Shown: positions 14,801 to 24,200 of the stretch, in pieces | Layout: each line of letters opens with the position of its first letter | How positions within the stretch are numbered: position 1 is the first letter of the stretch | NCBI GenBank assembly: GCA_020629965.1 | Contig: JAHDCG010000026.1 | Span: forward strand, 1-55,830 | Direction: 5' to 3' | DNA: 55,830 bases | DNA from: Saprospiraceae bacterium | Lineage (GTDB): Bacteria; Bacteroidota; Bacteroidia; Chitinophagales; Saprospiraceae | Translations under genes and position numbers: made by a program | Notes under the pieces: model-generated | Databases searched by the model: none | What the model was told of the DNA's origin: nothing | The model's input: only the letters and a program-made list of their open reading frames with translations

Positions 14801-16075
14801 ATGATAAAAATGCTTTCCGTAATACTCGGCGGCGGCGTAGGCAGCCGCTTATATCCGTTGACTAAAGACCGCTCGAAGCCCGCCGTACCCATTGGCGGTA
14901 AGTACCGTTTGATTGACATTCCGATTTCAAACTGTCTTAACTCGGGCGTGCGGCGCATGTTTGTTTTGACGCAATATAACTCCGCTTCGCTCAATCAGCA
15001 CATTGCCAATACTTACCATTTCGATATTTTCAGCAACGGTTTTGTTAATCTGATGGCAGCCGAGCAGACACCGAGCAGCAACGAGTGGTTTCAGGGTACG
15101 GCCGATGCGGTGCGTCAAATTATGCACCACCTCGACGCGCACGACTACGATTATGTGCTCATTTTGTCGGGCGATCAGTTATACCAAATGGATTTTGAAG
15201 AGTTGGCAAAGTATCATATCTCTCAAAAGGCGCAGTTGACCATCGCCACCATTCCCGTGAACGACCGCGACGCACCGGGTTTCGGGATTATGAAAGTGGA
15301 CGAAAAGGGCATGGTGAATAATTTTGTCGAAAAACCCGCTAAAGAAGAACTCGGCAACTGGATGTCGGATGTAGAAGACAAATACAAGCGGGAAAACAAG
15401 CATTATCTGGCGAGTATGGGGATTTACATCTTCAACAAAGAATTGCTGAAAAAACTCTTCGCCGACTATCCGAAAGCGACGGATTTCGGGAAAGAATTTA
15501 TCCCGCACTGCATTCAGGACGAAAACACGACCGTTGCCAGCTACGCTTTCGGCGACTATTGGACGGACATCGGAACGATTCGTTCTTTCTTTGAGGCTAA
15601 CATCGAATTGACGGATACCATTCCGAAATTTAATCTGTTTGACAATCAAAAAATTGTCTATACTCGCGGTCGGATGTTGCCGCCGTCGAAGGTATTCGGT
15701 ACGCGCTTTTTCAAAGCTGTCGTAGCGGAAGGTTGTATCATTCACGCCGAAAAAATCGAGACTTCGGTCATCGGTTTGCGTTCGCGCATCGGAGAAGCGA
15801 CGGTCATCACCAATGCTGTCGTAATGGGTAATGACAAATTTCAGTCTCTCGAAGAAATGATGAATGACACCATCGGCAGTCAGCTTGGCATCGGTAAATA
15901 CTGCGTCATCGACCACGCAATTATCGACAAAGATGCGTCAATCGGCGACCACTGCATCATCAAAGGAAACATCAACATGAAAGACGAGGAGACCGAAAAT
16001 TACACGGTCAGAGACGGTATTGTTATCGTTAAGAAAGGTGCGGTCTTACCGGCGGGTACGCGCATCGGAATGTAA
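14801..16075 (+). CDS. glgC: Glucose-1-phosphate adenylyltransferase
   Basis: A 424-residue enzyme that makes ADP-glucose and pyrophosphate from glucose-1-phosphate and ATP, the regulated step of glycogen synthesis. The N-terminal nucleotidyltransferase domain has GGGVGSRLYPLTKDRSKPA (GGxGTRLxPLT type with Ser for Thr), GGKYRLIDIPISNCLNSG, WFQGTADAVRQ, LSGDQLYQMD and FVEKPAK; the C-terminal left-handed beta-helix runs from about 300 to the end (repeated SVIGLRSRIG, GDHCIIKGNI units). Overall it resembles the cyanobacterial/plant-like subclass in length. A second Met three codons later is an alternative start. Two ACAACTA heptamers lie just upstream. Confidence 0.96.
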   Translation: MIKMLSVILGGGVGSRLYPLTKDRSKPAVPIGGKYRLIDIPISNCLNSGVRRMFVLTQYNSASLNQHIANTYHFDIFSNGFVNLMAAEQTPSSNEWFQGTADAVRQIMHHLDAHDYDYVLILSGDQLYQMDFEELAKYHISQKAQLTIATIPVNDRDAPGFGIMKVDEKGMVNNFVEKPAKEELGNWMSDVEDKYKRENKHYLASMGIYIFNKELLKKLFADYPKATDFGKEFIPHCIQDENTTVASYAFGDYWTDIGTIRSFFEANIELTDTIPKFNLFDNQKIVYTRGRMLPPSKVFGTRFFKAVVAEGCIIHAEKIETSVIGLRSRIGEATVITNAVVMGNDKFQSLEEMMNDTIGSQLGIGKYCVIDHAIIDKDASIGDHCIIKGNINMKDEETENYTVRDGIVIVKKGAVLPAGTRIGM

Positions 16076-16105
16076 CGACCGCGACAATGCAAAATTTTTA
16101 AAATT

Positions 16106-16147
16106 GTGACCTGCCGGATAATTATTTCGTCAGGTCACTTTTTTTTG
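16106..16147 (+). terminator. Intrinsic terminator after glgC
   Basis: GTGACCTG (16106-16113) pairs perfectly with CAGGTCAC (16131-16138), followed by a run of eight Ts. Confidence 0.9.
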
Positions 16148-16383
16148 TACTTAATCAAATTTTTATACTGATTCGCTTTCAAATGTGAAGAAAAATAATG
16201 AATATTGAGCTACTGTTATGAAAAAGCGGAAAATTGTGACTTTTCTTTTTTCCGGATGTCTTAAATTCGGCGGGTGAATTCCCGCTTTACAATTTTTTAA
16301 TGTACCTGTGTGAACAAATACAGTACCTCAAACATATAGGTATGGTACTTGAATACACCGATTTTACTAAAACTCTTTTCAAC

Positions 16384-16521
16384 ATGAACTTATCGACACC
16401 CGTACAAAACAAAGACCGCGACCGACAAGCGGCCTTCTTGATTTTCTTGCTCTGCTTACTGGCTTCTTTCTATCAGGAAGCGGGCGATTTTTTCACCGCA
16501 GGAATAACCTCCCTGAATTAA
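16384..16521 (+). CDS. Possible 45-residue membrane peptide
   Basis: A short frame starting ATGAAC encodes a charged N-terminus (NKDRDRQ) followed by one hydrophobic segment (AAFLIFLLCLLASF). Its stop codon runs directly into a strong terminator at 16520. The upstream 200 bases hold the palindromes GCGGG/CCCGC (near 16270) and AGTACC/GGTACT (near 16320-16347), which could be operator or leader structures. An in-frame longer version would start at 16300. No family is recognised. Coding status rests only on the membrane-peptide shape and terminator placement. Confidence 0.35.
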   Translation: MNLSTPVQNKDRDRQAAFLIFLLCLLASFYQEAGDFFTAGITSLN

Positions 16522-16568
16522 AAATAAAAATGCTTTCGGAAACATCATCCGAAAGCATTTTTATTTTT
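16520..16568. terminator. Bidirectional terminator with 21-bp perfect stem
   Basis: Bases 16520-16540 pair perfectly with 16548-16568 around a 7-base loop; both ends are A/T-run tails. It is shared by the short plus-strand frame and the convergent beta-CASP nuclease gene. Confidence 0.9.
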
Positions 16569-16586
16569 ATGCCTTTTTTCTTTTTA

Positions 16587-17993
16587 CTACAAAGTGAACT
16601 CATCCCCCAAATCCGGAATTTCCACTCTGCCAAATCCGTCCTGCTCTAAACTTTCCTTAAAAGCCGTCTGCCGCTTGATTTCTCCGTGTACTAAAAATAT
16701 CGCTTTGACATTCTTTTTTTGATTTTGTAAAAATGATAAAAGCTCGTTTCGGTCGGCGTGTGCCGAGAAGCTGTCCATCACTTCCACGTCCGCATTCACG
16801 GGTTTGAGGTCTCCGAAGAGTTTGATTTCATCGACCCCGTCGCGCAGTTTTTGCCCCGGCGTACCCTGTGCGCAGTAACCGACTATCAAAACGGTATTTT
16901 GCTTTTTGTCGATGCTGTTGTAAATGTGGTGCTTGACGCGCCCCGCATTTGCCATACCCGAGGAGCTGATGATAATCGCCGCGCCTTTTTTATTCAGCGA
17001 TTTCGACACCTCGACCTCATGCACGTAAGTCAAATTATTAAAACCGAAAGGATTATCGTCGATGAGCATGTACTGCTTCATTTGCTTATCGAAACACTCC
17101 GTATGCGCCCCGAAAACCCGCGTAGCATTGACCGCGAGCGGACTATCGACATAGACCGGAATGCGCGGTAATTTACCCGCCGTTTCGAGTTGGTCGAGCA
17201 TATAAACCAACTCCTGTGTGCGCCCCACCGAAAAAGCCGGGATAATCAATTTCCCTTTTTTCTTCACGCAGGTATCTTTGATGACCTGCAACAGTTTTTC
17301 CGCTTCCGCCGGTTTTGCGATGTGTTCCTTATCACCGTAAGTACTTTCGCACAGCATATAATCCACGTTAGGCATTGGCTGCGGGTCGCGCAGTATCGGG
17401 CGGTCGGGGCGACCGACATCGCCGGAAAAGCCGACGGTTACTTCGCGTCCGACGTCGTTGATTTTCAAAGTCACCGAGGCACTACCGAGAATGTGACCCG
17501 CGTCTTTAAACAGCACCGTAACGTCGGGGCTGACAGGAAACCAACGGTCATAGTCCATACCCGTAAAATTCTTCATCGCTTTTTCCGCGTCGTCGGTACG
17601 ATACAACGGCACGCGCTCCGGGTATCGTTTTTCTTTGGGATATTTCAGACGGCGTTTGTTAAAATATTCCGCGTCGCGCTCCTGAATACCGGCACTATCG
17701 GCGAGCATAATGGCGCACAGACTGCGCGTGGCGTGGGTACAGTAAATCGAGCCGCGAAAGCCGTCTTTCACCAGCTTCGGAATGCGCCCCGCGTGGTCGA
17801 TGTGTGCGTGCGACAGTATCATGCAGTCGATTTCGGCGGGGTCGAACAGCCAATTTTCGTTAAAATCTTCCATGTCTTTATCGTAGCCCTGATACAGCCC
17901 GCAGTCCATGAGTATTTTAAAACCGTCGGTCAACGTGATAAGGTGCGCACTACCGGTGACCTGCTGTGCCGCGCCGCAAAATTTGATTTTCAT
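16587..17993 (-). CDS. Beta-CASP metallo-beta-lactamase RNase (YSH1-like)
   Basis: A 468-residue metal-dependent nuclease of the CPSF73/YSH1-like group. The metallo-beta-lactamase motif SHAHIDHAG gives His62, His64, Asp66 and His67. GHILGSASV and SGDVGRPDRPILRDP carry further metal ligands. The beta-CASP insert includes IPAFSVGRTQELVYML and VYVDSPLA, and the C-terminal part has SFSAHADRNELLSF and LVHGE. Family members are cytosolic endo- or exoribonucleases; the specific substrate here is unknown. No operon partner. The preceding spacer (17994-18272) holds a terminator and a heptamer array belonging to the next gene. Confidence 0.93.
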   Translation of the reverse strand: MKIKFCGAAQQVTGSAHLITLTDGFKILMDCGLYQGYDKDMEDFNENWLFDPAEIDCMILSHAHIDHAGRIPKLVKDGFRGSIYCTHATRSLCAIMLADSAGIQERDAEYFNKRRLKYPKEKRYPERVPLYRTDDAEKAMKNFTGMDYDRWFPVSPDVTVLFKDAGHILGSASVTLKINDVGREVTVGFSGDVGRPDRPILRDPQPMPNVDYMLCESTYGDKEHIAKPAEAEKLLQVIKDTCVKKKGKLIIPAFSVGRTQELVYMLDQLETAGKLPRIPVYVDSPLAVNATRVFGAHTECFDKQMKQYMLIDDNPFGFNNLTYVHEVEVSKSLNKKGAAIIISSSGMANAGRVKHHIYNSIDKKQNTVLIVGYCAQGTPGQKLRDGVDEIKLFGDLKPVNADVEVMDSFSAHADRNELLSFLQNQKKNVKAIFLVHGEIKRQTAFKESLEQDGFGRVEIPDLGDEFTL

Positions 17994-18154
17994 AGTATGT
18001 GAAAAGTTTGAAGGTTAGAATTGTTTGAGTCGTTTGAGTCGTTACTCAAGCGCACCTCTTCGGCTTTTGTTATAAAGCAGCGACAAGATAAGATATTTCG
18101 GGGGGAATACGGGAAATCTGCAATTCGGGTCTTAAAAATTACATCTTCTTACAA

Positions 18155-18204
18155 AACAAAAAACGGTCTGTCTTCCTCAAAAGAAAGACAAACCGCTTTT
18201 TGTT
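18155..18204 (-). terminator. Intrinsic terminator of the metalloprotease gene
   Basis: A stem built from CGGTCTGTCTT and AAGACAAACCG (one mismatch) is flanked on both sides by A/T-runs. On the minus strand it is followed by TTTTTTGTTTTG. Confidence 0.8.
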
Positions 18205-18240
18205 ACAGCATAAATTCAGAAACAAATCCTGTCCTGCCGG

Positions 18241-18274
18241 GCAACCGGCAACCGGCAACCGACAACCGACAACT
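18241..18274. repeat. Heptanucleotide array GCAACCG/ACAACCG abutting a stop codon
   Basis: Three GCAACCG units, one ACAACCG and a partial unit are contiguous and touch the stop codon of the 2391-residue gene. The reverse complement (CGGTTGC/CGGTTGT) is the same unit as the array at 37265-37292. Confidence 0.85.
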
Positions 18275-21200
18275 ATCGTATCACGACCATCTCACGCGTA
18301 CCCGACAGCTTTCCGTCATTGACGGTAACAAAATAACTGCCCGCCGAGAGATTGCGCAGACTGATATTTTGGGTAAAAAAGTCGCCGTCTTTCAGATATA
18401 CCTCACGGAAAATTTCTTTGCCCGCCACGTCAAAAACGCGGACAATCAAATCGCGCGCCGTCGGCATATTAACTAAAACGCTGAAAGTACCGTTGTTCGG
18501 GTTCGGATTGATTGCGAAGTCGAGTGCAAAATCCAAATCATTGAGACCGGTCAAAACTTCGGCTTCAAGCGTAATTTCACAGCCGTTTTCATCTCTGACC
18601 ATCACTTCGTACAGACCGGCAGGCAAGTCCGCAAAAAGAGCCGCCGTTTGAAAATTTTCGCCGTCGATGCTGTATTGCAAGGCACCCGTTCCGCCGTTTG
18701 CATCCACAGTGATATCGTCGCCGCTGACCGTCGCCGTTGCCGTCAGTTCCGTCGCTTCGTTGACATTTACCGTCGTGGTAAAATCACAACCCGCAGCGTC
18801 GCGCACCGTTACCGAGTACATACCCGCCGCTAAATCCGTGAAAGTATTCTCATTTTGAAAGTCGCCTTCGTTCAGGCTGTACTCATAATCGCCGCTGCCG
18901 CCGTTGACCGAAACCACCGTAATGCTCCCGCTTTCGTCTCCGAAACAAGCGATATTTTCCTTCTCGACTTCCGCTCCGATGACATCGTTAATTGCAATTT
19001 CATCACTCATCGTACAGCCGTTAACATCTTCTACTCCCAAAATGTAAGTGCCGTTGATAACCGTAATTTCGGGTTCGATAACCGTCTCGTTGAGCGTAAT
19101 CACCAACTCGCCCGTACCGCCGCCGACCATCGTGCTGAGCATGTTACAGTCGATTTCGTAAGAGAAAGTCAGCAAAGGCGCATCCGCCAAAACCACCGCT
19201 TCGGTAGTCGCGGTAAAGCCGTCGGCATCGGTAATCGTCACGGTATAAGAACCGGGAGCTAAATCGCAAAACTCGCCGTTATCGACCTGCGTGACAGCGC
19301 CGAGTTGGTAAGTCACCGGAGCCGCTGCGTTAAATGCCGTTGCCGTAATGCAACCGTCCGCGCCGCCGTTGCAGGAAATGCCGGTACTTACCGCCGCACT
19401 CGCAAAGATTTGCGTGACCGCAATAGTTACTTCCGTCGTTGTTTCGCAGCCGTTGGCGTCACGCACGTACAGTGTGTAAGTGCCGTTTTCATTGAAGACA
19501 AAAACGTTATTCGCCACGAAGTCCGTGCCGTTGGTGCTGTATTGATAGCCCGGCGTACCGCCGTCTGCCGTTACCGTTGCCGTAAAATCACTGACCGAAG
19601 TCGAAGCCGTTACCGCCGTCGGTTCGGTCAAAGTTACCGTTTGCGAAGAGAGGGTAAATCCGTCGTTATCCACTACCGTTGCGGTGTACATACCCGGTGC
19701 CAAACCCGTGAAAACACCCGAGTCCTGCGCCGCGCCGTCATTCAGACTGTACGTGTAAGGCTCGTTGCCGCCCGCCGCCGTGACGGTAATAGTGCCGTCG
19801 GCTTCCCCGTTGCAGGAAATCGACTCCGTAATCGCTGCGTTGACGACTAAACCGTTGACCGCCACGATAGCTGTGGTGCAAATTTCACAGTCGTTCTCGT
19901 CGCGGGCGCACACTTCGTAAGTGCCGTTTGCCAGATTTTCAAACACACCCGACGACTGATAAAATTCACCGTCAACGGTGTAGGTCAAATTGCCGGTGCC
20001 GCCCGTCGCGCTCGCGTCGATGGTGTTATCGGTTACGGTTGCCGTAATTGAAATTGCCGTCGGCTCGGTTATCGTGACCGTTTGCGTGGTCATGCTAAAG
20101 CCATCGTTGTCAGTAACGAGAATACTGTATTCACCCGCTTCCAATTCCGCAAAAACATTCGACGTCTGCGGGGTGCCGTCATTGAGGCTGTACGAGTAAG
20201 GCTCGCTGCCGCCCGCCGCGCTGACGGTTATCACACCGTCCGCCGCGCCGTTGCAGGAAATTTGCGCCGTAATTGCCGCGTTGACCACCAAACCGTTGAC
20301 CGCTACAATGACCGTCATGCAGGTTTCGCAATCATTCGCGTCGCGCGCGCATACTTCGTAGCTGCCGTTCGCTACATTTTCAAAAGTGCCGGAAGATTGG
20401 TAAACCGAACCGTCGATGGTGTAGGTCAGGTCGCCCGTGCCGCCGTCACCCGTCGCCGTAATCGTACTGCCCGCTGCTGTCGCGGAAATTGTCACCGCAT
20501 CGGGATTGACGATAGTGACTCCATTTGTTATCAAAGTAAAGCCGTCGTTATCGACAACCTCCACGGAGTAGGTGCCCGCCGACAAACCGGTGAAGACATT
20601 TTCGTTCTGCGCCGGATTTCCGTTGAGGCTGTAAGTATAAGGCTCTGCGCCGCCCGCTGCGCTGACCGTGATGACCGCGTCGTTGTCGTCATTACATAAA
20701 ATTTGCGTCGAAATTTCTGCGCTGACCACCATCATATTGACGGCGACAACTGCGGTCGAGCATTCTTCACAGTCGTTTTCATCGCGGGTGCAAACCGTGT
20801 AAGTGCCGTTCGGCAAACCCGTAAAGACATTTGAGTCTTGGTAAGTCGAACCGTCGATGCTGTACGTCAAATCACCCGTGCCGCCGCTCGCCGTGACGGT
20901 AATCATGTCGTCACTTACCGCTGCGGCGGTCATAATTTGCGCAGGATTAACAATCGTTACTTGTGTGGCGGTAAAGCTGAAACCGTCGTTATCCGTCACT
21001 GTTACCGTGTAATTATTTGCCGCCAAAAATTCAAAGACATTAGAGTTTTGCGGCACACTGCCGTTGAGGCTGTAAGTATAAGGCGCGACACCACCGCCCG
21101 CCGTGACGGTAATAATACCGTCGTCGGCGTCGAAGCAGGAAATTTGCTGCGTAACCGCCGCCGAAGCCGTAACGTTATTGACTGCCACCGTAACTTCTTC

Positions 21201-24200
21201 GCAGACTTCGCAGTCATTTACATCGCGGGTGCAGACATCGTAAGTGCCGTTGGCAACATCGCTGAATACTTCGGAGCTTTGGTAATTCGCGCCGTCGATA
21301 CTGTACGTCAAACTGCCCGTACCGCCGCTTGCCGTGACGGTAATCGTATTGTCAGAGACAGCCGCGCTCGTACTGATTTGGCTCGGATTATTCAAAAATA
21401 TAATCGGCGCGGTTGCGCTGAAGCCGTCATTATCCGTTGCTGTTACCGTGTAGCTGTTTGCGGGCAAAAACTCAAAGACATTCGAGCTTTGCATTATGCT
21501 GCCGTTGATGCTGTACGTGTAAGGTTCGTTGCCGCCGTTTGCGATGACGGTGATAACTCCGTCGCTTTCACCGAAGCAGGAAATTTGCGTGGTAATCGTC
21601 GCGGAGACACTGACGTTGTTCACGGCTACGGTTGCTTCCGTGCAGGTTTCGCAATCGTTTACATCTTTAGCGCACACGGTGTAAGTGCCGTTATCCAAGC
21701 CGGAAAAAACGTTGCTTGCCTGATAATTTACGCCGTCAATCGTGTAAGTCAGTGCGCCCGTACCCCCGCCGCCGGTCGCGGTGACGGTATTATCGGTTAC
21801 GGAAGTCGAAACAGTCACCGCCGCCGGGTCGGTCAGCGTGACCGGGTCGGTAGTCGTGCTGAAACCCGCATTGTCGTTGACCGTTACCGTGTAAGTGCCT
21901 GCACCTAAACCCGTAAATTCGGGTGAGGTTTGAAAATTACTGCCGTCGATGCTGTAGGAAAGCGGCTCGTTTCCGCCGTTGGAAGTAACGACAATGCTGC
22001 CGTCGCTTTCGCCGTTGCAGGAAATTTCATTGCCCGCCGCTGCCGATGCCGCCAAGTTATTTTGTACAATATTGATGTCGAAAGTACCTTCGGGAAACCA
22101 GCCGTTTTGCACGGTCGTGACGCTGTAATCGAAGCTGTCGGTGACGCTCGTGTTGCCGTCGTGGTTATACACCAAAAATCCGAAATTAATGTCTTGCTGC
22201 GTGAAAATATCGCCGACCGCGAGAATCATTCCGTTGAGGGTCAAAGTACCGTTGGCGGGCAAGGTGAGGACGGTGAAAGTAATTTGCGCCGGCGTATTAT
22301 TCGGTGCGGTTGCCGACAGAAAGGCATTAGTAATCGTCTCCGAGTCGCCCTGCGGTACGGTCAAAATGTTGTCCGTTACGTTGGGGGCCGGCGGTGCGCC
22401 GGCGTCTGCACTGCAACCGATAATGCTCCAAGAGTCGATTTCTCCGCCGTCTTCGTCAAAGGTGTCACTCACGGTGAGCGTCCAAGTACCGCCGGCGGAT
22501 TGACCGTTAAAAACGGAAAGTGCTTCTATGGGTTGAAAAATACCCGAAATGCTCGGCACATTACCCGTGCAACTGTTATCTAAATCATCGGCGGTATTTG
22601 CCGCATCGTCGTCGAGCGTAACGTCGATATCGTCTTCACTGCAACCGAAGTTGGAAGCCGGCACACCGGGTTGGTCAAAAAGCTGTACGGTCGTGCCGTT
22701 GGGAGAGGTCAGCGTAGCCGACAAATCGCCCAAGTAAGTGTGACGAATAAACATTTCTACATCGACGTCGGAAAAAACGGGATTGCCGGGTACGGTCAGA
22801 GTGGAAGTCACGGTCACGATGTCGTTTGAAGAAATATTGACGGGTACATCGGTCGAGGCGTAAGTTTGACAAGCAATCGCGCCCGTTTGAAAAGCATTCG
22901 CATCGCTGAAATCACCCGCACCGCAGGCGGTTTCCGCGCTGACCTGCCAGTAGTAAACCGTCTCTTCATCGAGTTCGGAAGTGGTCAGTCCGCTGCCGGT
23001 TACATTTTCATTTAATACAATCGTACCCGCGTCGAAATCGGGAGAGGTGGAGACGACGACGTTGTAATTCGTCGCACCCGGCACCGCCGACCAAGACAGA
23101 CCGGCAAAAGTAGAAACGCCGCTTTCGTTATCCGCGGGTGTGTTCAAAGATTGGACAACCGGAATGCCGGCTGCCAAAGACAATGTCACCGTCGTCGAGT
23201 TATTAATCGAAGGTGAAGTTCCGTTGATGGTAATTGTGTAATCACCCGCCGCCGCGCCGCCGAGATTGGACACGGTCATTACAGACGTACCGTTACCGCC
23301 GGAAACCGGATTGGGAGAAAAATTTGCGGAAGCACCCGCCGGCAAACCCGTCGCCGACAAACTGACAGCTTCGTTAAAGCCCGCCAATGCCGTAAAATCC
23401 AAACTGTAACTTACCGTCTCGTCGTTGCAAGCAGAAACCGCCGAAGGCATCGCATTAAAAACAAAAGTAGGTGCCGCCGGCTGGTCGATAGTAAAATTTT
23501 CGTCGGAGACATCCAAGAAAATATTATCCGCGCAAACGACCATTACCCGTGCCGTCGTCGTGTTATTGTTGGGTACGGAAACGGTGAATGAACCGTCATT
23601 CGGCACATCGGATGCCAGAGTAATCGGGTAGGTCATGCCGCCGTCCAAAGAAAGCAAAATATCGACATTCGCACAAGAAACGGGCGCATCGGCGGTGCCG
23701 GCAACGTCCCAATTTACCGCTTGATTTTCGCCGACAAACCAAGTCACGTTAGTATTCGGTTGCAGGACTACGAAAGGACCGGAGTTGCCGTCCACGTCGA
23801 TGTTGACGTCGATTTCGTCGGTGCAGCCTTCGCCCATGTTGTTGTCGCGCACGACGCAGCGAAATTCCATGTCGCGGGTAACGGTCGGCAACACTTCCCA
23901 GATGTCGTTGGTGCCGTTCACGATATTGTCGAGGGAAGGGAAGTAGCGCGTCGGGCTTTCGGTCGGGTTCAATGAGCGGAAATTCGGCCCGCCCGTATTC
24001 GTTCCTAACGGTGACTGCGTCGAAATCTCGTTGTCCATTTGTTCCCAGCAAAAAGTCATCGCGTCGTTATCGGGGTCGGTCGCCGTTGCCGTCAGTTGAA
24101 AAGGGGTGCCGCCCGGAATGGTGTAGCTCGTATTCGGCACGGAAATGACCGGCGGATTATTCGGATTGTTAGTCGTCACGGGGCAGCCGCTGCCGCCGCC

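Noticed and set aside
20838-21908. Long plus-strand open frame (356 codons) and several neighbours antisense to the metalloprotease repeats
   Set aside because: They mirror the 441-base coding repeats on the opposite strand, have Arg/Val-rich shadow composition and no recognisable domain.
18555-22030. Regular repeats considered as a CRISPR array
   Set aside because: The 441-base period lies within one open reading frame and encodes SprB-type modules; there is no short repeat/spacer pattern.
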